From positions 1 to 43,771 of IMG/VR virus record IMGVR_UViG_3300047392_000337: a stretch of DNA of 43,771 nucleotides; one strand, given 5' to 3'. Shown in pieces: positions 20,669-28,864 of this stretch. Both the position numbers and the translations under genes were made by a program. Each line of letters opens with the position of its first letter. Positions within the stretch are counted from its first letter, which is position 1. The notes under the pieces are model-generated. The model was not told the origin of the DNA and did not search any database. It saw only the letters and a program-made list of their open reading frames with translations. Origin of the DNA: a virus.

Positions 20669-23085
20669 GGCTTTCTCCTTCTTATACCCTTGGATTCACC
20701 AGAGGATCCTCCTCCACCTGATCCTCCAGAATTACCCCCGCCTGAGCTTGAGCCTCCTGTAGATCCTCCAGTGGAACCTGCTGCAGCACCTACAGCATTC
20801 ATTGCTGCACCTGCTGCTACAACTGTTGCAACAACCATATCGGTTGCTTCTTTTCTTTCTCCTGGTGTCATATCTGCACCAATACTACCAAGGGCAGTAA
20901 ATGCTGCGCCTGGATCTGTAAATAAAGCTGTTGCTAATGCTCCTGGATCTTGCACCAACGCTACATTTGCAGCAACTTCTGCTGTTATGACTAATACTTC
21001 TCCGCTTTCTGAAGTTCTCATTTCAACTGGTGTTGATGGAGGCAAATCTTTAAATTCAACTCCAGATGATTTAATTTCTGCTGCTGATATAGATTCACCT
21101 GGTTTAAGATTTTCAACTAATGCTGCTACAACTGCAATCTTTTCTTCTTTAGTTAATTCTTTGCCATCTTCAGTAGCCTTTTTAGCATCTTCTACTGCTT
21201 TATCTTTAGCTGCTTGCTCTGCTTCTTTAGCAGATTTTTCTGCAGCAATTTTATCTGCTTCGGCTTTTTGTTTATCTGCTTCCGCTTTAGCATTTGCAGC
21301 TTCTTGTTCTGCTTTAGCTGCTTCATCTTTAGCCTTTTGCTCTGCTAATGCCGCATCTGCTGCTTCCTTTTCTTTTGCGGCTAACTCAGCTGCAGCCTTT
21401 TCTGCTTCTGTTTTTGCAGCATCTGCTTCTGCTTGTGCAGCCTTTTCTGCTTGAATTCTTGCATCTTCTGCTGCTTTATCTGCTGCTGCTTGGGCTTCTT
21501 TTGCAGCTTGTTCTGCAGCAATACGTGCTTCTTCTGCAGCTTTTGCATCTGCTGCTGCTTTTTCTTGTGCTGCCTTGGCTTCCGCAATTGCTGCTTCTGC
21601 TGCAATTCTATTTGCTTCTGCTTGTGCTGCTAATTCTGCAGCTCTTGCTGCTCTTGCTTCAGCCGCTGCTGCTTCCTGTGCTGCTTGTGCTGCCGCAGCT
21701 TCTGCAGCTCTTTGTGCAGCTAACGCTGCCGCTGCTTGCTGTTCTGCATAATAATTAACTGTAACATGTGCTGCATTTGTCATTGCAGTTACTGCCTCAT
21801 TTACCTTTGTTGTTGCTGTATTAGCAAGAAAATCCGCTGTTTGAATAGCAATTGTTAGGTTTTGATTTGCTGTTGTTAAGTTTTGCTGCTCTGTTGTTAG
21901 ATTTGTTTGAGCAGTTGTTAGGTTTTCATTAGCTATTGTTAGGTTTCCTTGCAAATTTGTTAGAGTTTGTTGATCGCTTGTAAGGTTTTGCTGTGCAGCA
22001 TTTAATGCCGCAATTGAAGCGGGATCTATAATAGTTGTAATTGTACCGAATGCTGATGCCCCAGGGGTAGTAAAATAACCAGTACCATCTGCTCTAAATA
22101 TCGCCCATCCTAAAATGCATGCTGCTCCGCCACCATTTTCATAATACCAAATAACAAAATCCTGACTTTTATCTGTTGTAACATCATATGTTGGTGAATA
22201 TTGACTCCAAGCAGTTCCTTGATCTCTCCAATTTGATATTGCTAATTGCCCATCGATATACATTTTTGCACCATCATCTGATGCAATGGCATATTTAACT
22301 GCGACTGCTTCATCTGGAACAGTAATAGTACCTTCATACTTTACAATAACATGGTCTGCTGGTCCTCCAGCAACTGACCCGCTTCCCCATTGTGATGCTA
22401 TATTAGGCACTGTAGTTACCGATATTGGTGTCTGATTGGCTATTTGAGGTGATCCTCCGCCAGTAGCGTAGTAAACTGTTTGAGTAACTCCATTGGTTAC
22501 CGTTTCAATAGTTGAAGATTCAACAGATGCTTGAGCTTGTTGTACTTCTGCAGTATCATCAGCAACTTTAATAGTTTGTGATTCTACCTGTGCGGCAGTT
22601 TCTACAGCTATATTTTGAGCAGTTTCAACTACTGCTGTTGCTGAATCTACAACTGCTGTTTGTGATTCAACCGTAGCTTGAGCTATTACTGCAACTGTAA
22701 CTGCTGACTCAGCAGACTGTATTGCAGATGTTGCTTCCTGCACCTTAACTGTTGCATTTGATATTGCAGTAGCAATTGGTTCTTGTGTTGTAGCAATTGT
22801 TGTGGCTGCTTGAGTGTCAGTATTTGGTACATTAGATTGAATTGTTGTTATTATGGTAGTTGATTGAGTTTGAGCTGCTTCTTGCAAAGCTGCTGCTGCC
22901 GTCTCTACTTTATTGGCAACTATCTCAACTGTTGTAGGAGTGGTTACTGTGGCGGTGTCTGAAGATGCATTGGCTGGTGTTACTTGAACTGTAACCTCGT
23001 CAGCATTAGCTACACTAGGTCCAAAAAGGAAAAGCCAGCCGATTATAAAAAGGCTGGTTAAATAGTACTTAAACTTTCTAGTCAA
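20665..23085 (-). CDS. Large secreted protein: PA14-like domain, long coiled coil, Gly/Ser tail
   Basis: 806 aa from a TTG start with GGAG upstream. Signal peptide 1-28 (LTSLFIIGWLFLFGPSVANA). Residues 35-205 are Thr/Val/Ala-rich helical repeats. About 205-345 is a PA14/GLEYA-like carbohydrate-binding fold (VKYEGTITVP, SDDGAKMYIDGQLAI, NWRDQGTAW). About 360-425 has LTxAxxNLTT heptads, 430-660 is a TolA-like Ala/Glu/Lys coiled coil, then a compact domain and a Gly/Ser tail ending in RRRKP. Signal peptide plus binding domain suggest export to the infected cell surface or an adhesin. Reverse-strand frames through it are artefacts of low complexity. Confidence 0.85.
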   Translation of the reverse strand: MTRKFKYYLTSLFIIGWLFLFGPSVANADEVTVQVTPANASSDTATVTTPTTVEIVANKVETAAAALQEAAQTQSTTIITTIQSNVPNTDTQAATTIATTQEPIATAISNATVKVQEATSAIQSAESAVTVAVIAQATVESQTAVVDSATAVVETAQNIAVETAAQVESQTIKVADDTAEVQQAQASVESSTIETVTNGVTQTVYYATGGGSPQIANQTPISVTTVPNIASQWGSGSVAGGPADHVIVKYEGTITVPDEAVAVKYAIASDDGAKMYIDGQLAISNWRDQGTAWSQYSPTYDVTTDKSQDFVIWYYENGGGAACILGWAIFRADGTGYFTTPGASAFGTITTIIDPASIAALNAAQQNLTSDQQTLTNLQGNLTIANENLTTAQTNLTTEQQNLTTANQNLTIAIQTADFLANTATTKVNEAVTAMTNAAHVTVNYYAEQQAAAALAAQRAAEAAAAQAAQEAAAAEARAARAAELAAQAEANRIAAEAAIAEAKAAQEKAAADAKAAEEARIAAEQAAKEAQAAADKAAEDARIQAEKAAQAEADAAKTEAEKAAAELAAKEKEAADAALAEQKAKDEAAKAEQEAANAKAEADKQKAEADKIAAEKSAKEAEQAAKDKAVEDAKKATEDGKELTKEEKIAVVAALVENLKPGESISAAEIKSSGVEFKDLPPSTPVEMRTSESGEVLVITAEVAANVALVQDPGALATALFTDPGAAFTALGSIGADMTPGERKEATDMVVATVVAAGAAMNAVGAAAGSTGGSTGGSSSGGGNSGGSGGGGSSGESKGIRRRKP

Positions 23086-23095
23086 TTAGGATCTC

Positions 23096-23133
23096 CTAAG
23101 TAATGCAATACTTTTGCTTACTTAGTAATTATA
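23096..23133 (-). promoter_or_regulatory. TATAAT box and 5' hairpin before the 806-aa gene
   Basis: TATAAT at 23133-23128, then an inverted repeat CTAAGTAA-GCAA / TTGC-A-TTACTTAG (23125-23096, 12 pairs with one bulge) that runs up to the GGAG ribosome site. The transcript would start within the left arm, placing a hairpin at the very 5' end next to the ribosome site. Confidence 0.5.
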
Positions 23134-23151
23134 GCAGAGTGTTAGTTTAAA

Positions 23152-23709
23152 TTACCAGTTACCTGAGCTGTTAGATGCTATTCTATACCATATCTTAGTA
23201 TTGTCATTTACATAGTTGCTATTGCATATGTATAGATAACTTGAGTCTAAAAATGCATCGTATTTTTTGTGTCCCGCCTGACCATGATCATGAAGTGGGG
23301 CAGAAGCAATAAAGCTTAGATGTGTATAGTGTGCTTCTGGAAGGTATGCAGTTGTTTGAACTGTATTGTCACCAAAAGTTAAGTCTGTAACTTTAATATG
23401 AGGTAGTTGTGCCTGAGCGATACCATCTAAAAAGAAAATTCCATTTGATACGGTGATACCAACTTGATCTCCTGTTACTGTATCTGTAATATAAATGGTT
23501 CCGCCACCTATTGAAATAGACTGCCATCTTTTTTGAGATGTACCAAGCGTGTACTGGTTATCAACTGAAGGCACGATGTTATGCGGGATAGAGTTAAAAT
23601 CTGGTATAGCTTCCGCTAACTCTTTAATAGAGTTTAAGTTTGATGGGGCGGCAGCAAGCTCTAGCTCCTGTGGAGTAACTGCTCTATATGCGTATGTTTC
23701 TTGTGCCAT
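23152..23709 (-). CDS. Tail-fibre-like structural protein
   Basis: 185 aa. PSVDNQYTLGTSQKRWQSISIGGGTIYI and DLTFGDNTVQTTAY are signatures of the repeating fibre module seen in many environmental phages. The end is likely a small knob (DSSYLYICNSNYVNDNTKIWYRIA). Leaderless start. Only clear virion protein in the window. Confidence 0.8.
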   Translation of the reverse strand: MAQETYAYRAVTPQELELAAAPSNLNSIKELAEAIPDFNSIPHNIVPSVDNQYTLGTSQKRWQSISIGGGTIYITDTVTGDQVGITVSNGIFFLDGIAQAQLPHIKVTDLTFGDNTVQTTAYLPEAHYTHLSFIASAPLHDHGQAGHKKYDAFLDSSYLYICNSNYVNDNTKIWYRIASNSSGNW

Positions 23710-23715
23710 ATTCTT

Positions 23716-23721
23716 ATTATA
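23716..23721 (-). promoter_or_regulatory. -10 box for the leaderless fibre gene
   Basis: TATAAT six bases before ATG 23709; no strong -35 in the expected place. Confidence 0.5.
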
Positions 23722-23733
23722 CCCTATTTAATT

Positions 23734-24645
23734 TTAATTGACTGTTTTTAATTTAATATACTCATAAAATGCTTCTGCAACATGCATATGCTTATGAGTT
23801 CCCCAATGCGAAAGCATCCCATCTATTCTATCTGCTGCACGATAAAACAACGGATCATCCCTATACTCTAGGTGGCATTCTAATGAGTTATAATTTCCAA
23901 ATCTATCGTCCTCCCCCGTTTCAGGTATGACCCAATCAAACGCATCTATATAGCAATATCCTTCATGGTGTTCTGGGTAAAAGCTATTAATCTTATGATA
24001 AAATTGATTTTGATACCTATGCTCCCAGTTGCTCCAGAAAAATTTTATCCCATTAGATTTACAATATTGCCTTAACATATCAATAAAAAGTTTTTCATAA
24101 AAAAATACAAATTCTTCTGTTAAAACAGCTCCTGGGTCATATGGTGCTTTGGAATACTTATCAAATTTGCCCATTATTTCTGTATACTCTATTATGGGCA
24201 TATCTTTATTATTTTCAAAGTAGCCCTTTCTAAATCTATTTGATGCTTCCATCTTTCCCTTTACATATGGAGTTGGCATCCTAAAAGAAGGAAATAAAGC
24301 TATAACCATTTTTGGATGTCCAAATTTTTCAAAATAATAAAATGCTTTTGAAACCTGCCCAATAATTGAATCCCCACTAGATCCCAAGTTAGCACTACTT
24401 ATATTTAATTTTTTAGCAAGCAAGCTTTTCCAAATATACTCCTCTGGAAGTCCATCCCCATGAGTCATTGAACACCCTAAGAATAAAGCATCTGCTTTGC
24501 CATCAAACTCTTTATCTCTATAGCCAAGGCTATTTAAGTTATAATCAATATCAATAGCATCGTTTTGTTTTTTTAAAGTATGCGGGATTTGCATTGGGTG
24601 TTCACGCATATTATTAACAAACAATCTTTTAATATCTTGTATCAT
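23734..24645 (-). CDS. SGNH/GDSL-like hydrolase
   Basis: 303 aa. Block I FLGCSMTHGDGLP with the candidate nucleophile Ser, block II NLGSSGDS with Gly, and HWGTHKHMHVAEAF near the end as the catalytic His block. Members are esterases or acetylxylan-type deacetylases, and in phages often act on surface glycans. The block I Ser sits in GCSMT instead of GDS. Neighbour of fibre and FmdB genes. Substrate unknown. Confidence 0.75.
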   Translation of the reverse strand: MIQDIKRLFVNNMREHPMQIPHTLKKQNDAIDIDYNLNSLGYRDKEFDGKADALFLGCSMTHGDGLPEEYIWKSLLAKKLNISSANLGSSGDSIIGQVSKAFYYFEKFGHPKMVIALFPSFRMPTPYVKGKMEASNRFRKGYFENNKDMPIIEYTEIMGKFDKYSKAPYDPGAVLTEEFVFFYEKLFIDMLRQYCKSNGIKFFWSNWEHRYQNQFYHKINSFYPEHHEGYCYIDAFDWVIPETGEDDRFGNYNSLECHLEYRDDPLFYRAADRIDGMLSHWGTHKHMHVAEAFYEYIKLKTVN

Positions 24646-24827
24646 TATTTAGGATTATCTGTTTTGTAAAAGCCATTTCCTTTAAACTGAATTCCTGTTG
24701 GAGTATAGTGTCTGCCCATCTCTTGTCCACATTTTTTGCAAACTTGTTTTGGCTGGTAATCGGCAATAGACATAGTTACTGGAACTACAGCATCATCACA
24801 TTCACACCTATATTCATATACTGGCAC
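24645..24827 (-). CDS. FmdB-type zinc-ribbon protein
   Basis: 60 aa. MPVYEYRCECDDAV and CKKCGQEMGRHYTPTGIQFKGNGFYKTD match the FmdB regulatory family (YEY.C..C...C..C...F.G.GFY.TD). Metal-binding, role unclear. TAATG into the hydrolase gene. Confidence 0.9.
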   Translation of the reverse strand: MPVYEYRCECDDAVVPVTMSIADYQPKQVCKKCGQEMGRHYTPTGIQFKGNGFYKTDNPK

Positions 24828-25032
24828 GGCGACCCCATTTCACTTTATCCCAAACTCTTTCATGCCAGTAGTAAACACCAACCTTTACTACTGTTTCCCA
24901 AAAAGCAATTAAAGTAGCAAGGCTACCCTTATTGGTTATGGCATACACAACAGCAAACGATGTTAGTGTACCAAATATACGGTAGCTTAATGATTTTATA
25001 AAAGATCTTGCTTTAGTTACTTTCATCGCCAT
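24814..25032 (-). CDS. DUF2061 membrane protein (copy 2)
   Basis: 72 aa with SFIKSLSYRIFGTLTSFAVVYAITN and YYWHERVWDKVKWG, the canonical DUF2061 signature, two transmembrane segments. Paralogue of 13312-13530. ATG at 25032 or two codons later. Confidence 0.9.
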   Translation of the reverse strand: MAMKVTKARSFIKSLSYRIFGTLTSFAVVYAITNKGSLATLIAFWETVVKVGVYYWHERVWDKVKWGRRASI

Positions 25033-25138
25033 CCCTTTCTTTAAACATTGCTAATGCCGCCCTATCTTCAGCGTCAGCTATTCCTTGACCAAAATTAAAT
25101 ACCCAATTCTTTACGTTTTTCAGTAGCTGAAATAGCAT
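25013..25138 (-). CDS. 41-aa mini-protein
   Basis: Starts at ATG 25138 inside the end of the kinase gene (GGGGGC upstream) and fills the gap to DUF2061. MLFQLLKNVKNWVFNFGQGIADAEDRAA resembles tiny amphipathic actinophage proteins. The 44-base overlap with the kinase gene is longer than usual here. Confidence 0.45.
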   Translation of the reverse strand: MLFQLLKNVKNWVFNFGQGIADAEDRAALAMFKERDGDESN

Positions 25139-25856
25139 GTATTGTTGCCCCCAAATCTATTTGCTCAATTTTATATCCTACATCGCGGCCATATACAATG
25201 TTGGTAATATTTGGCATTCTTAATACCAGCGCTCCATCCATGAATTCATCTTTAGCAATATATTCTTTTACCTCATCAAACTTCAATGGGTCTTTTGCGC
25301 TAGTATTATATGTATTCCGTACACCAAGCAAGACCTGCTCTGTTCTTTTGCCAGCCTCTTCATACAAAGCATGGTGCCCTTCGTGCCATGGCTGATACCT
25401 ACCAAGCATTAATGTTGTTGGAGCAGACCAGTCATGTAAACCAAACTGATTAATTATTGTTGATGCTTTTTGATTTGGATCAAGCAGGTGGCTTGGGAAG
25501 CCAATGTCGTACTTATCTGGAGCTTCAAACATTTTATTTGTATCTTCAAATCGGCTTTCAGGTATTGTGTACATATATACCAATACATCTGGTTTGCCAA
25601 AAGCTGCACGGGTTAAATCTGTTGGGCATACAAAATCTACAATAACTGGTGCGACCCCTTGTTTAGAGATAAGTCTTGCCATTTCCCCCATACGTCTTGC
25701 CTGCTCAATTCTATCTTCAGGGCTAAATCCTAGATCTGAATTTACTGTAGCACGTACTTCATCTGCATTTAAATGGATGGCATTAATTCTTTCCTTTAAA
25801 GCTTTTGCTAACTCTGTTTTACCAGAACCTGGAAGACCTATAATCTGAATAATCAT
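25095..25856 (-). CDS. APS-kinase-like / nucleotidyltransferase fusion
   Basis: 253 aa. N-terminal P-loop GLPGSGKT (7-14), LNADEVR and DLGFSPEDRIEQARRMGEMA match adenylylsulfate kinase. The C-terminal domain starts near 148 with LGRYQPWHEGHHAL, the HxGH of class I nucleotidyltransferases, and ends HAISATEKRKELG, the ISxTxxR equivalent. Such fusions are known to me only from phages and the product is not established. PAPS synthesis, or making an activated sugar or cofactor, are both possible. ATGA overlap with the thermonuclease gene. Confidence 0.85.
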   Translation of the reverse strand: MIIQIIGLPGSGKTELAKALKERINAIHLNADEVRATVNSDLGFSPEDRIEQARRMGEMARLISKQGVAPVIVDFVCPTDLTRAAFGKPDVLVYMYTIPESRFEDTNKMFEAPDKYDIGFPSHLLDPNQKASTIINQFGLHDWSAPTTLMLGRYQPWHEGHHALYEEAGKRTEQVLLGVRNTYNTSAKDPLKFDEVKEYIAKDEFMDGALVLRMPNITNIVYGRDVGYKIEQIDLGATIHAISATEKRKELGI

Positions 25857-26272
25857 TTGCTGGATTTCTTATCATATGCAGCTCTTGCTTTTGAAAGCGC
25901 TTCAAAATCTTTTATTTTTGTTTCACCTAGATACCCCCAGGCATGGCCAACCTCAATCATTTTTTCATTTAATGATTGATTAGACTCATCAAGGTAGACC
26001 CAGCCTAGAATTCTTCCATATTTTTCTGAGCTATCCATTTTTTCTGTTTTTATTACCACAGATTTAGCAGCTTCAATTTCATGCTTTAAAAAAGCTTTTG
26101 CTTCAAGGCCCAAAGCTTTTTCCATTTTGTCAGACGTTCTAGACTCTGGAGTATCTATGCCAGCTAATCGCACCCTTGAGCTAAATGATATATCAAAACC
26201 TAGGTCTATGTCTACATCTATTGTGTCTCCATCAACGACCTTGTTTACTTTTTTAACATAATACTCAAACAT
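25853..26272 (-). CDS. Thermonuclease (staphylococcal nuclease family)
   Basis: 139 aa. VDGDTIDV, RVRLAGIDTPES, KYGRILGWVYLD and a HAWGYLGE end are the SNase fold with its catalytic Arg, Asp and Glu. No signal peptide, so it acts inside the cell, probably on host nucleic acid. Confidence 0.92.
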   Translation of the reverse strand: MFEYYVKKVNKVVDGDTIDVDIDLGFDISFSSRVRLAGIDTPESRTSDKMEKALGLEAKAFLKHEIEAAKSVVIKTEKMDSSEKYGRILGWVYLDESNQSLNEKMIEVGHAWGYLGETKIKDFEALSKARAAYDKKSSK

Positions 26273-27289
26273 TTAAATTCTACTTCCTGATTCTTTCATT
26301 GACTGTGGAGAAACCTTTATGTACTCCACTGTATCCTGCAAGCCCTTAATATTATCTGATCCAGCATAAGTAAAAGCGCTTCTAACATTATTAAGTATAT
26401 TATAAATTCCTTGCAAAGCTGGTCCTTTAGGGCTTACCTCGCCAGTAACTCCCTCAAAACTAATTATAACATTATCTTTTTTATCAATATTTCTTTCTTT
26501 AAGAATGTATTCTTTTGAAGCTAAACCGCTTAAATAATATTTGCCATCCACACTATCACATTCATCGTGGCCAGCTAACATAGATCCTAGCATTACTGCG
26601 CTAGCGCCTGCACCTAAAGCCTTTACAATGTCTCCAGAATTTTTAATTCCTCCATCTGCAATTATGCCATTTACAGGATCATTTTTTACATAATCATATA
26701 TGCTCATTACAGAACTAAGTGTTGGTGCCCCAAAGCCCGTCATTACTCTAGTAGTACAGGCAGCCCCTCCGCCAATTCCAACTCTAACAGAATCAGCTCC
26801 TGAATCCATTAACATTTTATATGCACCATATGAAGATACATTACCGCACATTATATGCAAACTATTTGGAACCATTTTTCGTAAATCAGAAATTGCATCT
26901 GCTACTAACTTTAAATGACCATTGGCCACATCTAAAAGTATAATCTTAATGCCACTTGATACAATTTTATCAATAGACGACCCGTCATAAATATCTGCAA
27001 TATTTATTGAAACTCCAACTCTATTAAAATTTATATCAATAGACTTTTTAATTTTTGTATCTATGCTCTCTGATCTACATGTCATTCCTATAGAACCAGC
27101 TTCACTTATAGCGCTTAACATTGCATAAGATGATATAGACTCCATTGGAGCAGAAATTATTGGGTTGTATAACTCCAATATACCTTCTGGGTTATTTGGA
27201 TTGCCAATTTTTATAGAAAGGTCAATTTTAGATCTACTCAATATTGGTGATTTGTCATGAGGCATTAACAAGATGTCATCAAAGCACAA
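26273..27289 (-). CDS. IMP dehydrogenase / GMP reductase family enzyme
   Basis: 338 aa, no CBS domains. Active-site loop GIGGGAACTTRVMTGFGAPTLSSV with catalytic Cys-Thr, and IIADGGIKNSGDIVKALGAGASAVMLGSMLAG for phosphate binding. The short form without CBS favours GMP reductase, but the reaction is not certain. The TTG start at 27289 leaves out part of the usual GLxFDDxLL block. An ATT codon at 27298 behind AAAGAG would restore it (see findings). Confidence 0.85.
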   Translation of the reverse strand: MCFDDILLMPHDKSPILSRSKIDLSIKIGNPNNPEGILELYNPIISAPMESISSYAMLSAISEAGSIGMTCRSESIDTKIKKSIDINFNRVGVSINIADIYDGSSIDKIVSSGIKIILLDVANGHLKLVADAISDLRKMVPNSLHIMCGNVSSYGAYKMLMDSGADSVRVGIGGGAACTTRVMTGFGAPTLSSVMSIYDYVKNDPVNGIIADGGIKNSGDIVKALGAGASAVMLGSMLAGHDECDSVDGKYYLSGLASKEYILKERNIDKKDNVIISFEGVTGEVSPKGPALQGIYNILNNVRSAFTYAGSDNIKGLQDTVEYIKVSPQSMKESGSRI

Positions 27290-27320
27290 ACCACTAATAT
27301 TGGTATTCTCTTTAATTGGA

Positions 27321-27917
27321 CTACTTCTTAGCTACTGGCTTAGCTGCTGGTTTTGCAACTTTTTTAGCTACTGGCTTAGCTGCTTTTGGTTTAACTACTT
27401 GGCCAAATGCTGGGCGTCCAAATCCTACAATGAATACAGGCTGGCTCTTGCGAAGCTTTGAGCCATTCTTCTTCTTGTATGCACGGTTCTTGAGGCATGC
27501 CTCTCCACCATTTCTTTGGTCTCCCTTTTTATCTGCGCTAGTATTTCCTTCAACGACGTCAACTGTTCCATCTGCATTTACTGCAGCAACAATTCCTACG
27601 TGAGAAATTCTATCGACGCCATCATTTGGGAAATCAAAATAACATATGTCTCCAACTGCAGGTGCTGCTGTTTCTACTGGCTGCCATGTACCAGCCTTAA
27701 TGAATGCTTGTGCTCCTGCTGGAGTGTAAACTGTGTTAGGCATCTTTACTCCTGCCTCATTAGCACACCACATTACAAAACTTCCACACCATGGTTGAAA
27801 GTTTGCTTTTGTAAATGCACCATATTTTGTCTCATTATCTTTTGGTCCTTCAATAGTACCAACTTCTGCTAATGCTACCTCTACGAGTCTTGCTGCTGAT
27901 CCTTGTACTTCTGCCAT
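27321..27917 (-). CDS. CHAP-domain endolysin with basic Lys/Pro/Ala tail
   Basis: 198 aa. CHAP amidase/endopeptidase: C44 (PWCGSFVMWC), H106 (RISHVGIV), E123 and N125 (VVEGNTS). After about residue 170 comes a tail of PVAKK/PAAKP repeats like histone-H1-type or wall-binding segments. It would cleave peptidoglycan at lysis. GGAG before ATG. No signal peptide, so a holin is needed. Confidence 0.9.
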   Translation of the reverse strand: MAEVQGSAARLVEVALAEVGTIEGPKDNETKYGAFTKANFQPWCGSFVMWCANEAGVKMPNTVYTPAGAQAFIKAGTWQPVETAAPAVGDICYFDFPNDGVDRISHVGIVAAVNADGTVDVVEGNTSADKKGDQRNGGEACLKNRAYKKKNGSKLRKSQPVFIVGFGRPAFGQVVKPKAAKPVAKKVAKPAAKPVAKK

Positions 27918-27927
27918 TTTATTCTCC

Positions 27928-28398
27928 TCAGTCCTTTAGTGATTTCCATGGATTTGGTGGCAATTTTAGACTTGACTCTAAGTACCAATTCCATTCTTTA
28001 TGTTTTTTAGTTGCTGCATTTAAATGTTCAAGCAATGCAAATTCTTTTTGTATAAAAGCTTGCTCTGATAAAACCTTTAAGTCCTCAATAATTTTTTTAT
28101 TAATAGGTACCAAATGCATTGCCATCTCAACTCCGCAGTATGTGTCTGGTTTTACATTACCAAGCGTTTGATGATATGAAAACTCTTCTATTGTATAAGG
28201 AGCTTCTTCTCCAAGTCTTCTTAGCCATAAAGAAGTTTCCAGCAATAGCTCATCCGCAGACAAATAAATTTCTTTATATACTATTTGAGACTGTCTCATC
28301 AATACAGACTCGGTATTAAGCCAAAACCCTTTAACGAGATTAGTAAACACAAAAGAGTTAGCCTGAAATGCCTTTAAAGAATTAATTAAATGTTTCAT
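27928..28398 (-). CDS. Degenerate Dps-like ferritin paralogue
   Basis: 156 aa from ATG 28398, which aligns with the start of the neighbouring Dps; a TTG at 28407 is also open. It shares LKxxQANS and EAPYTIEEF with that protein, but HWN is FWLN, the second His is Gln, and DAIAE is LLLET, so the ferroxidase ligands are gone. Could be a structural subunit or a neofunctionalised copy. Confidence 0.75.
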   Translation of the reverse strand: MKHLINSLKAFQANSFVFTNLVKGFWLNTESVLMRQSQIVYKEIYLSADELLLETSLWLRRLGEEAPYTIEEFSYHQTLGNVKPDTYCGVEMAMHLVPINKKIIEDLKVLSEQAFIQKEFALLEHLNAATKKHKEWNWYLESSLKLPPNPWKSLKD

Positions 28399-28408
28399 CG
28401 TTCCCAAC

Positions 28409-28858
28409 TTAATTTATAGTTGATTTAATACTAGATTTTAGCCACCATGACCAAAATTGTAATTTGTCTTGTCTATCTGCGACAAAGTTTGCTAATCCCT
28501 GCTGTTTAGCAGACGTTGATTGATCAAAAATAATTATTAAATCCGCCTGCATTTTTTCAATCATATCTAAAAGCTGTTTTGACATTGCAATTGGAGAGTT
28601 AGAATCTAATTGAACATCACCATAAGTATTGTTAGCTGTAAATTCTTCTAAAGTGTAAGGTGCTTTTGCATCAAATTTTCTGATCCATTCTGCAATTGCA
28701 TCTATTGTGCCATATACATCTGAGTATATTTCTTCAAAAAAGGCATGGTACTGTGTGAACAATGGCCCTTCTACATTCCAGTGGAATCCATGTGCTGTGC
28801 TGTAAAGAACAACTGAATTTGCCTGAAGTTTTTTTAAAGCTGCTATTAATTCCATCAT
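28409..28858 (-). CDS. dps: Dps family ferritin-like protein
   Basis: 149 aa. Ferroxidase ligands intact: GFHWNVEGPLF (His), QYHAFFEEIY (His, Glu), TIDAIAEWI (Asp, Glu), then APYTLEEF. Dps shells oxidise Fe(II) with H2O2, store iron and may coat DNA. In a phage it could protect the genome or starve Fenton chemistry. No Lys-rich DNA-binding tail. Leaderless start with TATACT. Confidence 0.88.
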   Translation of the reverse strand: MMELIAALKKLQANSVVLYSTAHGFHWNVEGPLFTQYHAFFEEIYSDVYGTIDAIAEWIRKFDAKAPYTLEEFTANNTYGDVQLDSNSPIAMSKQLLDMIEKMQADLIIIFDQSTSAKQQGLANFVADRQDKLQFWSWWLKSSIKSTIN

Positions 28859-28864
28859 AATCTC

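Noticed and set aside
20690-21758. Long + strand frames rich in Pro/Ala/Ser or Leu/Cys
   Set aside because: They mirror the Ala/Glu/Lys coiled coil of the secreted protein on the other strand. Low complexity keeps the frames open by chance.
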